Source of the DNA: Acidimicrobiia bacterium
GTDB lineage: Bacteria; Actinomycetota; Acidimicrobiia; Acidimicrobiales; Bin134
NCBI GenBank assembly: GCA_022827405.1
Contig: JAJDTA010000038.1
Coordinates: forward strand, 1-45,238
Length of the DNA stretch: 45,238 nt
Direction of reading: 5' to 3'
Position numbers and translations under genes: made by a program. Positions 1-7,497 of this stretch are shown one piece after another (the first letter of the stretch is position 1; each line of letters begins with the position of its first letter). The notes beneath the pieces are model-generated. The model saw nothing but the letters and a program-made list of their open reading frames with translations, made no database searches and had not been told where the DNA came from.

Positions 1-255
1 GGCGGGAAGGTTCCCTGATTGACCTCCCGAAGCGAAGAACTCCACAGATTCCGCGGAGGCTTGAAGCAAATCCCGAATTTTGGAGAGTGACTGAGTGTCG
101 ATCTCGTCAAGTGGACAATCGTGTTCCAGCTTGTGCATGGCCGAAGCTGCCCGACAGGAAACCAGCCCTAGGTCTATCAGCGCGGAACCGCCACGAAGTA
201 GGTCCTGCGAGCGAGACGATGGCACCGCTGAACTCTTCAGACTAGCCACTCTCAC
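1..255 (-). CDS. Possible partial unknown protein running off the left edge
   Basis: On the minus strand a frame stays open for 85 codons from a GTG at 255 to the window edge, with no stop. Its product has a helix-like middle (for example LEHDCPLDEIDTQSLSKIRD) and no domain I recognise. A second GTG at 249 follows a GGGGGTGA stretch and could be the better start. Codons are less GC-biased at the third position than in the neighbouring genes, so this may be acquired DNA or not a gene at all. Between 256 and 348 I see nothing beyond AT-richer spacer. The short plus-strand frame at 95-310 looks non-coding. Confidence is low because only a fragment is visible. Confidence 0.35.
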   Translation of the reverse strand, partial: MRVASLKSSAVPSSRSQDLLRGGSALIDLGLVSCRAASAMHKLEHDCPLDEIDTQSLSKIRDLLQASAESVEFFASGGQSGNLPA

Positions 256-348
256 CCCCGTGCGACACCAGCGTGTAATTCCATTTTTGTATCGTACCCA
301 CCAGCTATGACATAGCTAGCGGATACTCCTTGGCCAGATCAGAAGATT

Positions 349-879
349 TCAAGCGGTGAGGCGGGCGACGGCTTCGTCGATGATGGTGGTAGCCAGCTTT
401 TGGAGGGATTCGTCGTCGAGGGTGGAGACGGGGTGGGGCACGGTGACCGCGGGGTAGGTGGCCATGCCCACGGTGGGGGCGAAGGATTCGACCACCGGCT
501 CAAACGGCTCGGTGATCAGAAGCATCGAGGGGATTCCTCGGGACTCCATATGAACGGCGTCGTGCAGACTGCACGCGGTGCAGGCCCCTCAATCGCCCAG
601 GCCGGAGATGATGAGGTGGGCGCGGGCGGCCAGCATCTCGGCGTCGTCGGCGTCGATGGGCTTGCCCGCCGCCGACTTGGAATGGACCACGATGTCGGCC
701 ACCGGGAGGCGGTCGCACAGGCCCTCGGCCACATAGGTGAGCAGTTCCTTGGCGTTGTTCTTGGCGTTGTCGATCACCCCAATCACCACCGGCTCGCTGG
801 GGGTGCGCCGGGGGGCCATCGCCACCTCATCGATTTGGGCTTCCTCGTACACCGGAGACAAAACAGTTACCGACGACAT
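349..879 (-). CDS. UGSC-family selenoprotein, Sec at in-frame TGA 589-591
   Basis: This reads as one 176-residue protein if the TGA at 589-591 is translated as selenocysteine (residue 97). The segment before it ends in LIISGLGD. The segment after it, in the same frame, begins GACTACSLHDAVHMESRGIP, giving Sec-Gly-Ala-Cys, a U-x-x-C redox motif. This is the layout of the UGSC family of (seleno)proteins, named for Sec-Gly-Ser-Cys, and the downstream part continues with the expected VTVPHP segment to a true TGA at 349. The ATG at 879 follows a strong Shine-Dalgarno (GAAGGAGGTCGC), 10 bp after the upstream gene's stop. The biochemical role of the family is not known to me; a redox or reductase function is inference. 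A nonsense mutation is the alternative, but conservation-like sequence on both sides and the position exactly at the family's Sec argue against it. No Sec machinery genes are in the window. Confidence 0.82.
569..583 (-). promoter_or_regulatory. Candidate bacterial SECIS-like hairpin after the Sec codon
   Basis: Five bases after the in-frame TGA the transcript can form CTGCAC-CGC-GTGCAG, a perfect 6-bp stem with a 3-base loop. An alternative overlapping stem (GTGCA-GTC-TGCAC) follows. Bacterial SelB recognises a stem-loop located just downstream of the Sec UGA inside the coding region, so position fits; the short spacer and loop sequence are not a textbook match. Support is by position and base pairing only. 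Confidence 0.45.
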
Positions 880-889
880 GCGACCTCCT

Positions 890-1951
890 TCACGCCAAGG
901 GTAGTCCATCACCGGGAGCAGCCACCTTCCGGGTGACGGCCACCGAGTGCACAACCGGAGCCCAGTTGGGGATGTAGGCCGACCAGCCGGCCCCCGCGCT
1001 GCCCGCGGTGACCAGGAAGATGTCGTCGGGCCCCCGCACCGTGTTGAGCTTGCCGTCAGGGTCGGGGGTCATGTCGTTTTGCGCGGTGAATTCCTGCAAG
1101 ACGCCGCCCGCGTTCAAGTGCTCGGGAGTCACCCGGCTGTGCTCGGCCAAGAACTCTCGCACCATCTGCTTGGTCCATCCGGCTTCGGCCAGGATCTGGC
1201 GGTGCTCGTGGCCGATCACCAGCAGCACCTGATGCTTTTTTGCCACGGCGTAGGTGGCCGGGTTGGTCATGGCGGCGGCAAAGGTCAACAGGATCCCCTC
1301 GGGGTCGCCGTTGAGGTGGTTGGCCACCTGGTGGGGACCCTCGGAGGGGAACATGGTCACCGTGGTGTCAGCCTCGCCAAAGCCCAGCTCCACCCGCAGT
1401 GGCGGCCAACCCTCGGGCGGGGGCTCCTCGGCCACCAGCATGGTGTATTTACCGGGATGGCCCAGCGACGATCCGTCGAGGGTGTCCGACCGAGCGCCCA
1501 GCACGTTCATGGCCACCAACCGCAGAGCCCGGCCCACGGTGGCGTTGGCCCGGTAGCCCGGCCCGAGCGCATTGCGGGCCGTGTTGAACCCCAGCTCTGC
1601 CACCAGCGGGCCGCTCACCACCGCGCACAGCGCGGCCCCGCCGGTGCTGGTCACCACGGTGTGGCACCCGAATCGGGGGTCGAACATGGCCGACAAGCCG
1701 GCCAGCACCACCGGGAAGTACTCGGGTCGGCAGCCAGCCATCACCGCATTGACGGCCGCCTTCTCCGCGGTTACCTCCCTAGACCGCTCCGGCACGCGGC
1801 CCACGATGTCGCCCGGGACCAACCCGGCGTAGTCGAGCATCGCCTCAACCCGCTCCGGCGTGGGGGGCACCACCGGCAGCCCGTCGGTCCAACCCCGGTC
1901 GAAGAACTCCTCTTGCACGTCCCCCGTGTCGAGTACCAACTCCTGAGCCAT
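890..1951 (-). CDS. Conserved GWTDGLPVVPPT-type protein, partner of the UGSC selenoprotein
   Basis: A 353-residue soluble protein beginning FFDRGWTDGLPVVPPTPERV after about 15 residues, a block I recognise from uncharacterised proteins that sit beside or are fused to UGSC-type domains. It has no signal peptide or membrane segment. Cysteines occur at GCRPEYF, RFGCHTV and ALCAVV in the first third. It lies directly upstream of the selenoprotein on the same strand with a 10-bp gap, so both are probably co-translated and act together. The start at 1951 is an ATG 27 bp from the divergent SDR start, implying a shared promoter region. No enzymatic function can be assigned from sequence. Some databases label such proteins thioredoxin, but I see no thioredoxin CxxC fold motif. 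Confidence 0.72.
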   Translation of the reverse strand: MAQELVLDTGDVQEEFFDRGWTDGLPVVPPTPERVEAMLDYAGLVPGDIVGRVPERSREVTAEKAAVNAVMAGCRPEYFPVVLAGLSAMFDPRFGCHTVVTSTGGAALCAVVSGPLVAELGFNTARNALGPGYRANATVGRALRLVAMNVLGARSDTLDGSSLGHPGKYTMLVAEEPPPEGWPPLRVELGFGEADTTVTMFPSEGPHQVANHLNGDPEGILLTFAAAMTNPATYAVAKKHQVLLVIGHEHRQILAEAGWTKQMVREFLAEHSRVTPEHLNAGGVLQEFTAQNDMTPDPDGKLNTVRGPDDIFLVTAGSAGAGWSAYIPNWAPVVHSVAVTRKVAAPGDGLPLA

Positions 1952-1978
1952 GGTGCGAAACTAGTAGGGTTCGCCGCC

Positions 1979-2773
1979 GTGACAGGAAGACTGGCAGGCA
2001 AGAGGACCATCGTGACCGGGGCGGGCTCGGGGATCGGCAAGGCCGCGGCCCAGCTGTTCGCCGCCGAGGGGGCCCAGGTGATGTGCGCCGACATCAACGG
2101 CGACGCCGCGGCCGCCACTGCGGGCGAGATCGGTAATCAGGCCATCAGCATGCCGGTGGACGTGACCCAGCCCGACGACTGCCAAGCCATGACCAGCCAA
2201 GCCGTGGCCACCTTCGGCGGCCTTGACGCGGTCTACTCCAACGCCGGGGTTGACGGGCCGGGCCGAGCCGGCGATCTCAGCTTGGAGGAGTGGAACCGGG
2301 TGATCGGGGTGAACCTCACCGGGAAGTGGCTGTCGGTCAAATACGCCATCCCCCATCTCGTCGAGGCCGGCGGAGGCTCGCTGGTGCTCCAGGCCAGCGT
2401 CGGCGGGGTGATCGGCGTGCCGGGCATCGCCGCCTATTCCGCGGCCAAGGCCGGGGTGATCGGCCTCACCCGGCAGATGGCGGTGGACTACGGCCCTGAC
2501 AAGATCCGGGTCAACGCCATCTGCCCGGGGACAGTGCCCACCCCCCTGGTGCGGGCTACCTACGAGAAGCGGGGCGGATTCTCGGCCACCGCGGCAGTAG
2601 CCGCCGACGCCACCGTGGATGAGATGATTGAGGCCGCCGTGGTGCGCCACCCCATCGGCCGTCTCGGCACCACCGCCGACATCGCCCAACTGGCCCTGCA
2701 CCTGGCCTCCGACGAGTCGTCTTGGACTACTGGCACCGCCATTGTCATCGACGGCGGCATGTCGGTGGCTTGA
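1979..2773 (+). CDS. Short-chain dehydrogenase/reductase (SDR), NAD-type
   Basis: Classical SDR of 264 residues catalysing NAD(P)-dependent oxidation of an alcohol or reduction of a ketone; the substrate is unknown. The cofactor motif TGAGSGIG lies at residues 13-20, NAG at 88-90, and the catalytic triad is Ser140, Tyr153 and Lys157 (YSAAK). Asp38 at the end of the second strand favours NAD over NADP. The C-terminal GTAIVIDGGMSV is typical. I chose the GTG at 1979 because family similarity begins there; the frame is open far upstream but that part is antisense to the neighbouring gene. It is divergent from the UGSC unit and convergent with the SnoaL-like gene, 13 bp apart. Confidence 0.93.
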   Translation: MTGRLAGKRTIVTGAGSGIGKAAAQLFAAEGAQVMCADINGDAAAATAGEIGNQAISMPVDVTQPDDCQAMTSQAVATFGGLDAVYSNAGVDGPGRAGDLSLEEWNRVIGVNLTGKWLSVKYAIPHLVEAGGGSLVLQASVGGVIGVPGIAAYSAAKAGVIGLTRQMAVDYGPDKIRVNAICPGTVPTPLVRATYEKRGGFSATAAVAADATVDEMIEAAVVRHPIGRLGTTADIAQLALHLASDESSWTTGTAIVIDGGMSVA

Positions 2774-2786
2774 ACAGACCCCCGTC

Positions 2787-3350
2787 TTAGCCGACTGCGG
2801 CGAAGAACTTCTTCCAGGTGTCGAGGCTCTCGGGGAGCTCCGAGGGACCGACCGTGCCGAAATAGCGCTTGCGGTCCGACTCGGAAAGGCCGCCGTCGAC
2901 CAGCGCAGCCATGTCCATGTAATAGATCATGGCCACCTTCCGCTCCACGAAGCGCCAGCGGCCGTCCTCCACCCGATATTCGTCGAAGTACCGAAGCGCA
3001 GTCACCAGAGTGCGCCCGTCGAGGGCCAACTCGGCGTGGGCGTTGACCATGCCGGTGGCCCGACCGGGGCGGTCGGGATCGAGTTCGATGACGTGGCTGT
3101 GGGGGTAGTGGTAGGTAGCCCCGAACGCCGCCATGCGCTCGGTGTAGAACTCGATCACCGCCTCGCGCCCCTGATTGGCCACCGTGCCGTCGGCCTGGCC
3201 GAACTTCGCATCGCTGGTGAACATATCGGCGAGCCCCTCCACGTCTCGGTCGTCTACCGCCATGCCGTAACGGGCCACGAGCTCCCGGATTTCCTCCCGA
3301 GCCTCCAACTGAGCGATTCGCTCGGCCAAGCCCTCAGATGCGCCAGTCAT
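2787..3350 (-). CDS. SnoaL-like / NTF2-fold protein
   Basis: A 187-residue protein with the N-terminal pattern of the SnoaL-like family: IAQLEAREEIRELVARYGMA followed by DRDVEGLADMFTSDAKF. These alpha+beta barrel proteins are small hydrolases, isomerases or binding proteins that act on steroid- or polyketide-like ring compounds, and many have no proven activity. The ATG at 3350 has an AGAGGAAA ribosome site. Longer in-frame extensions overlap the promoter region of livH and lack family similarity. It is divergent from the transporter operon (118 bp to livH) and sits with an SDR, which fits a role in breakdown of an imported compound. Confidence 0.85.
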   Translation of the reverse strand: MTGASEGLAERIAQLEAREEIRELVARYGMAVDDRDVEGLADMFTSDAKFGQADGTVANQGREAVIEFYTERMAAFGATYHYPHSHVIELDPDRPGRATGMVNAHAELALDGRTLVTALRYFDEYRVEDGRWRFVERKVAMIYYMDMAALVDGGLSESDRKRYFGTVGPSELPESLDTWKKFFAAVG

Positions 3351-3468
3351 GCCGTTTCCTCTCCGTTCGCGAACTTCTGCTGTCCCAGCCTGGTTTGCCG
3401 ATACCAGCCAGCGAAAACTACCGTCGCCCTTCGTTGACGGGCAAAGCCCGGTCAAATCTAGGGGGGCC

Positions 3469-4377
3469 ATGCTTCTAGCCTTTGGCAACTTCACAGCCGA
3501 CCCAAGCGTCAACCTGCAACTGTTGATCGGCGGATTGGCACTGGGAGCCATCTATGCCGTGGTGGCTCTCGGCTTCGTGCTGGTCTACAAGAGCACCGAC
3601 GTGTTGAACCTGGCCCACGGAGAATTCCTCATGCTCGGGGCCTACTTCGCCCTGACGTTCTTGATTTCCGAGAACCTCAATTTCTTCCTGGGCGTATTCG
3701 TGCTGCTGCTGGTCATGCTGGTCTTCGGCTTGCTGGTCCACTACGGGATCATGCGACGAATGGTGGGCCAGGGCTTTTTCGCCATTGTGCTCATAACCCT
3801 GGGCATCGCCACGATCATCCGCGCCCTTTTGCTGATCTTCTACGGCCCCACGGAGCGAGGCAGACTCGACTTGCTGCCCCAGGGCAGCTTCGAGGTGGGC
3901 GGAGCCACCGTGAGGCACGTAGACCTGATCATCTTCGCGGTGGTGGCAGCTTGCGTGCTGCTGTTCTTCTTCTTCTTCAAGTACACCCGACTGGGGCTGC
4001 ACATGCGGGCGGTGGCCGACGACATCGAGGCCGCCGCGGCTATGGGGATCGACCCCGACAAGGTTTATGCCATGACCTGGGCCGCGGCCATGGTCATGGC
4101 CGGCGTCGGGGGGCTGCTGTTCGGCCACGTCACCGGGGCCATCGACCGCAGCATCGAGGCCATCGGCTTGCGGGCCTTCCCCGCCGCGGTGGTGGGCGGT
4201 CTCACATCTTTGGGCGGCTCCATCGTGGGCGGCCTGGTGGTAGGGGTGATCGAGCAGTTCGCCAACGGCCATTTGGGCACCAAGTGGCGTGAGCCGGTGG
4301 CCTTCTCGGTGATGTTCGTGGTTCTTCTGGTGCGCCCGACCGGGCTGTGGGGCCGAAAGGACCTGGAGCGGGTATGA
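3469..4377 (+). CDS. livH: Branched-chain amino acid-type ABC transporter permease (LivH)
   Basis: A 302-residue, strongly hydrophobic inner-membrane permease with roughly eight membrane segments, including a phenylalanine-rich one (LLFFFFFKY). The loop TRLGLHMRAVADD followed by AAAAMGID is the cytoplasmic coupling region of LivH-type permeases, and GLTSLGGSIVGG near the C-terminus is also typical. It pairs with the next gene (LivM) to form the membrane channel of a HAAT-family importer. The ATG at 3469 follows AGGGGGG. The substrate need not be leucine; actinomycetes use many such systems for aromatic acids, amides or other small carboxylates. First gene of livHMFG plus receptor. Confidence 0.93.
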   Translation: MLLAFGNFTADPSVNLQLLIGGLALGAIYAVVALGFVLVYKSTDVLNLAHGEFLMLGAYFALTFLISENLNFFLGVFVLLLVMLVFGLLVHYGIMRRMVGQGFFAIVLITLGIATIIRALLLIFYGPTERGRLDLLPQGSFEVGGATVRHVDLIIFAVVAACVLLFFFFFKYTRLGLHMRAVADDIEAAAAMGIDPDKVYAMTWAAAMVMAGVGGLLFGHVTGAIDRSIEAIGLRAFPAAVVGGLTSLGGSIVGGLVVGVIEQFANGHLGTKWREPVAFSVMFVVLLVRPTGLWGRKDLERV

Positions 4378-4414
4378 GCCAGGGCTTGAATGGCGCATTC
4401 TTGCGAGGCGGACA

Positions 4415-5758
4415 ATGACGGCCGTCGAGAACCCCGCCCCCCAGCAAGAAGAGTCCCCGACTTACCGCCCGACGACGATCAAGCGGTTCCTTCCCTTCGT
4501 CATCGCCGCGGTAGTCCCATTTATCTTGGGCTCGACCACTGAGAACGTGAACTTCTGGTGGAAGGCGCTGATCACGGTGGTGGTCTTGGCCGTGGTCGCC
4601 CGAATGGCCTGGGTATGGACTCCTCGGGGCGAACTCACCCACCGTGAGGATATGCGGCTGTGGCGCACGCCCAGCGACCGGTCGTGGGCCGCGCTGACCA
4701 CCTTCGGGTTGTTGGTTTTGCCCTTCATCCTGGCCTCCGACTTCACCCCGCCCATGGACTTCCCGTGGGCCACCTGGTTCGCGGTGGTCAACCTGGTGCT
4801 GATCTTCGCCATGGGCGCCGCGGCCTTCAACCTGCTGGTGGGCTACTCCGGCCAGATCAGTCTGGCCCACGTGGCGTTCTTGGCTTTGGGCAGCATCGTC
4901 GGCGGCATCGTCGGTGTGCAGTGGAGCGGCGGCAATATGTGGGTGGCCCTGCCCGCTGCGGCCTTGGCCGGAGCCGTCGTGGGCGCAATCTCCGGTCTGC
5001 CCGCCCTGCGGCTCAAGCACCTCTACCTTCTGCTGGCCACCTTCGGATTCCACTTCGTGATGATGCTGGTATGGCGGGAATACCTCCAGGAGTACTTCGG
5101 CTTCGTCGGCATCCGTTTCAAGGGCGAGAACTCCCCGCGGATCGCCTCGTGGCTGCACTGGCTGCCCGGCATCGACCCTGACGACAACGGCGAGTTCGTC
5201 ATCACCGGTCAATTCCGGTGGTACTGGGTGCTCATGCCCATCACCGTGCTGTCGATTCTGTTCATGGTGAACGTGGTTCGGACTCGAGAGGGGCGGGCCT
5301 TCGCCGCGGTGCGCGACCGAGATGTGTCCGCCTCGCTGCTGGGCATCAACGTGGCCCGATCCAAGCTGTTGGCCTTCGCACTGTCTTCTGCGGTGGTGTC
5401 CATGTCAGGTGTGCTGGCCTCGTTCTACATCGGCTCTCGGGGAGAGGACAGCTTCAACGTCCAGACCGTTCTGAACTACGCCATCATCATCGTGGTCGGC
5501 GGTTTTTCCAGCATCCAGGGGGCCATCTTCGGCTCAGCGTTCTTCTGGTTCCTGCCTGAGTGGTTCAAGTGGGCTCGAGAGGAACTCTGGATCGTGAGAG
5601 ACATCGACTTCCTCAGTGACTACCCCAGTGAGATTGACCTGGCCATCAAGGGCTTCTTGGTAGTGATCATTCTGATGTTCAAGCCTGATGGTCTGGCCGG
5701 CCTTTGGAGGGACTTCAAGAATTGGCTGGGCCGATCACTGACGAGGAGCAACCCATGA
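4415..5758 (+). CDS. livM: Branched-chain amino acid-type ABC transporter permease (LivM)
   Basis: A 447-residue permease, longer than usual because of an N-terminal extension with two extra hydrophobic segments (about residues 25-65) and a charged linker (WTPRGELTHREDMRLWR). The core carries the LivM signature NLLVGYSGQISLAHVAFLAL at about 138-157 and the coupling loop with AAVRDRDVSASLLGINV. It forms the heterodimeric channel with LivH. Its stop overlaps the next start in an ATGA arrangement at 5755-5758, showing translational coupling. The gap to livH is 37 bp. Confidence 0.93.
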   Translation: MTAVENPAPQQEESPTYRPTTIKRFLPFVIAAVVPFILGSTTENVNFWWKALITVVVLAVVARMAWVWTPRGELTHREDMRLWRTPSDRSWAALTTFGLLVLPFILASDFTPPMDFPWATWFAVVNLVLIFAMGAAAFNLLVGYSGQISLAHVAFLALGSIVGGIVGVQWSGGNMWVALPAAALAGAVVGAISGLPALRLKHLYLLLATFGFHFVMMLVWREYLQEYFGFVGIRFKGENSPRIASWLHWLPGIDPDDNGEFVITGQFRWYWVLMPITVLSILFMVNVVRTREGRAFAAVRDRDVSASLLGINVARSKLLAFALSSAVVSMSGVLASFYIGSRGEDSFNVQTVLNYAIIIVVGGFSSIQGAIFGSAFFWFLPEWFKWAREELWIVRDIDFLSDYPSEIDLAIKGFLVVIILMFKPDGLAGLWRDFKNWLGRSLTRSNP

Positions 5759-6552
5759 GCAACGGCGGGCTCGACCTGAGGATCCAAGGCCTTACCGTGG
5801 TTTACGGGGGCGTTACCGCGCTGGACAACGTGAACATCAACGTGCCCTCGGGTGGCTTTGTCTCGGTGTTGGGTGCCAACGGCGCGGGAAAGACCACCCT
5901 GGTCCGTTCGATCACCAGCCTGCTCTACCTTCACAAGGGCCGTGTGCGCCGGGGCGACATCGAGTTGGGCGGCGAGTCGATTCTGGGTAAGAAAAGCCCC
6001 GACATCGTCGCCGCCGGCGTGGCCCAAGTACCCGAAGGCCGCAAGCTCTTTCCCAATCTGACGGTGAAAGAGAACTTGTTGTGCGGTGCGGCCAGCCGAA
6101 AAGACCTCTCTGGCATCGACGAGTCGCTGGAACAGAATCTGGAGTTGTTCACCCAGCTTCGGCCGCTTCTCAACCAGACCGCCGGTCTGCTGTCGGGAGG
6201 CGAGCAGCAGATGGTGGCGGTGGGCCGGGCCCTCATGTCACAGCCATCGTTGCTCATCTGCGATGAGCTGTCGTTGGGGCTGGCCCCCAAGATAGTCCAC
6301 CGGCTTTTCGAGCTGCTCAGCGAGATCAACGAGACCCGGGGGACCTCGATACTGGTCATCGAGCAGAATGCCAGCCTGGCGTTGCAGCACGCCAACGACG
6401 CCTACGTACTGGAGTTGGGCCGGGTGCTGATGGAAGGCACTGCGGCCGAACTTCGAGGCAATCCGATGGTGCAGGAGCTGTATCTAGGGGGCGGCGGCGA
6501 AGCTCACACCTCCTATGCCGCCATCGAGCGACCTGGTGCCAAAGAGTCATGA
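5755..6552 (+). CDS. livF: ABC transporter ATPase (LivF)
   Basis: A 265-residue cytoplasmic ATPase that powers the importer. Walker A is GANGAGKTT (about residues 42-50), the ABC signature is LSGGEQQM, and Walker B with the catalytic Glu is LLICDELSLGLAP; EQN supplies the switch-region histidine-equivalent segment IEQNASLAL, which is typical of LivF. The ATG at 5755 overlaps the livM stop by 4 bp, and its own stop overlaps livG by 4 bp (ATGA), so livM, livF and livG are translationally coupled. Confidence 0.93.
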   Translation: MSNGGLDLRIQGLTVVYGGVTALDNVNINVPSGGFVSVLGANGAGKTTLVRSITSLLYLHKGRVRRGDIELGGESILGKKSPDIVAAGVAQVPEGRKLFPNLTVKENLLCGAASRKDLSGIDESLEQNLELFTQLRPLLNQTAGLLSGGEQQMVAVGRALMSQPSLLICDELSLGLAPKIVHRLFELLSEINETRGTSILVIEQNASLALQHANDAYVLELGRVLMEGTAAELRGNPMVQELYLGGGGEAHTSYAAIERPGAKES

Positions 6553-7343
6553 GCGATCCCATCTTGAGCTTCGACGATTTGACCGTGCAGTTCGGCGGCG
6601 TGCGGGCGTGCGATTCGATCAGCGGCAGTGTGGAGCGGGGTTCTCTATTCGCCCTCATCGGTCCCAACGGTGCCGGCAAGACCACGCTGGTCAACGCGGT
6701 GTCCGGTGTCTACAAGCCGCTGCCCGGTGCCCAGGTGCAATTCCACCCCGCGAGCAAACCCAGTGAGGACCTGCTCTCGTACCGTCCCTATCAGATTGCC
6801 CGCCTCGGCTTGGCCCGGACGTTTCAGAATCTCGGGCTGTTCATGGGGGAGAACGTGCTAACCAATCTGCTTCTGGGCCGATATATCCACGAGCACACAC
6901 GGCTCATAGAGGGCGGCTTGTTCACCCGGCGGGCGGTCAAGCGGGAATTGGCCGCCCGAGCGGCCATCGAGCGGGTGGTCGACTTGTTGGACCTGCGCGC
7001 CTACCGCCGGGAGCCGGTGGGCGATTTGCCCTACGGCGTGCAGAAGCGGGTGGAGTTTGGCCGGGTGCTGGCCATGGAGCCCGAGCTGTTGATGCTGGAT
7101 GAGCCCATGGCGGGCATGAGCGTGGACGAGAAGCAGGACATGATCCGCTACATCTACGCCGCCCAGGACGACCTCAACATGACGGTGTTCCTCATCGAGC
7201 ACGACATGGGCGTGGTGATGTCGATTGCCGACCACGTGATGGTGCTTGACTTCGGGCAGAAGATCGCCGAGGGAACGCCCGCAGAGATGCAACAGGACGA
7301 GCGGGTGATTGCCGCCTATCTCGGTACCGAAGTCGAGGTGTGA
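6549..7343 (+). CDS. livG: ABC transporter ATPase (LivG)
   Basis: A 264-residue ATPase, partner of LivF. Walker A is GPNGAGKTT near residue 37, the Q-loop region is ARTFQNLGLF, the signature motif is the LivG-type variant LPYGVQKRVEFGRVL in place of LSGGQ, and Walker B is LLMLDEPMAGMS. The switch histidine lies in FLIEHDMGVV. The order livF before livG is less common than G before F. The last codons form one arm of a 13-bp inverted repeat (7327-7369) that separates this gene from the receptor gene. Confidence 0.93.
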   Translation: MSDPILSFDDLTVQFGGVRACDSISGSVERGSLFALIGPNGAGKTTLVNAVSGVYKPLPGAQVQFHPASKPSEDLLSYRPYQIARLGLARTFQNLGLFMGENVLTNLLLGRYIHEHTRLIEGGLFTRRAVKRELAARAAIERVVDLLDLRAYRREPVGDLPYGVQKRVEFGRVLAMEPELLMLDEPMAGMSVDEKQDMIRYIYAAQDDLNMTVFLIEHDMGVVMSIADHVMVLDFGQKIAEGTPAEMQQDERVIAAYLGTEVEV

Positions 7344-7369
7344 GCCGCTCGGCGGTACCTCGACTTCGG
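7327..7369 (+). terminator. Long hairpin at the end of livG
   Basis: CCGAAGTCGAGGT (7327-7339) and ACCTCGACTTCGG (7357-7369) form a perfect 13-bp inverted repeat with a 17-base loop, spanning the livG stop codon. Only CCGCCCTTTGT follows, so there is no proper U-tract. It could be a partial terminator or an mRNA-stabilising hairpin that lets the receptor gene downstream be expressed at a different level from the membrane components. The rest of the 154-bp spacer shows nothing else clear. Confidence 0.6.
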
Positions 7370-7497
7370 CCGCCCTTTGTCCACCTTCCAACATTCGGAC
7401 TTGCATGTTTCGGCACTGCAATGGCTAGGGTGGCGGCTGGTTCGCGCCTCATTTGGAGTGCGGGCTGTTAACAACAAATGATGGAGGGGGACCCCAC

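Noticed and set aside
95-310. Small plus-strand gene of 71 codons
   Set aside because: No ribosome site, Ser/Arg-rich composition and no similarity; the opposite strand offers the more protein-like frame.
349-879. Two separate short genes, or a nonsense-mutated pseudogene
   Set aside because: Both parts are in the same frame, the TGA falls exactly at the family's Sec position next to a Cys two residues on, and only the first part has a ribosome site.
947-1978. Long N-terminal extension of the SDR on the plus strand
   Set aside because: It is antisense to the GWTDGLPVVPPT gene, with His/Gly-rich composition typical of shadow frames; SDR similarity begins at the GTG at 1979.
4202-5212. Long minus-strand frame opposite livH and livM
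   Set aside because: His, Gln and Asp-rich composition with no domain; mirror of the real coding strand.
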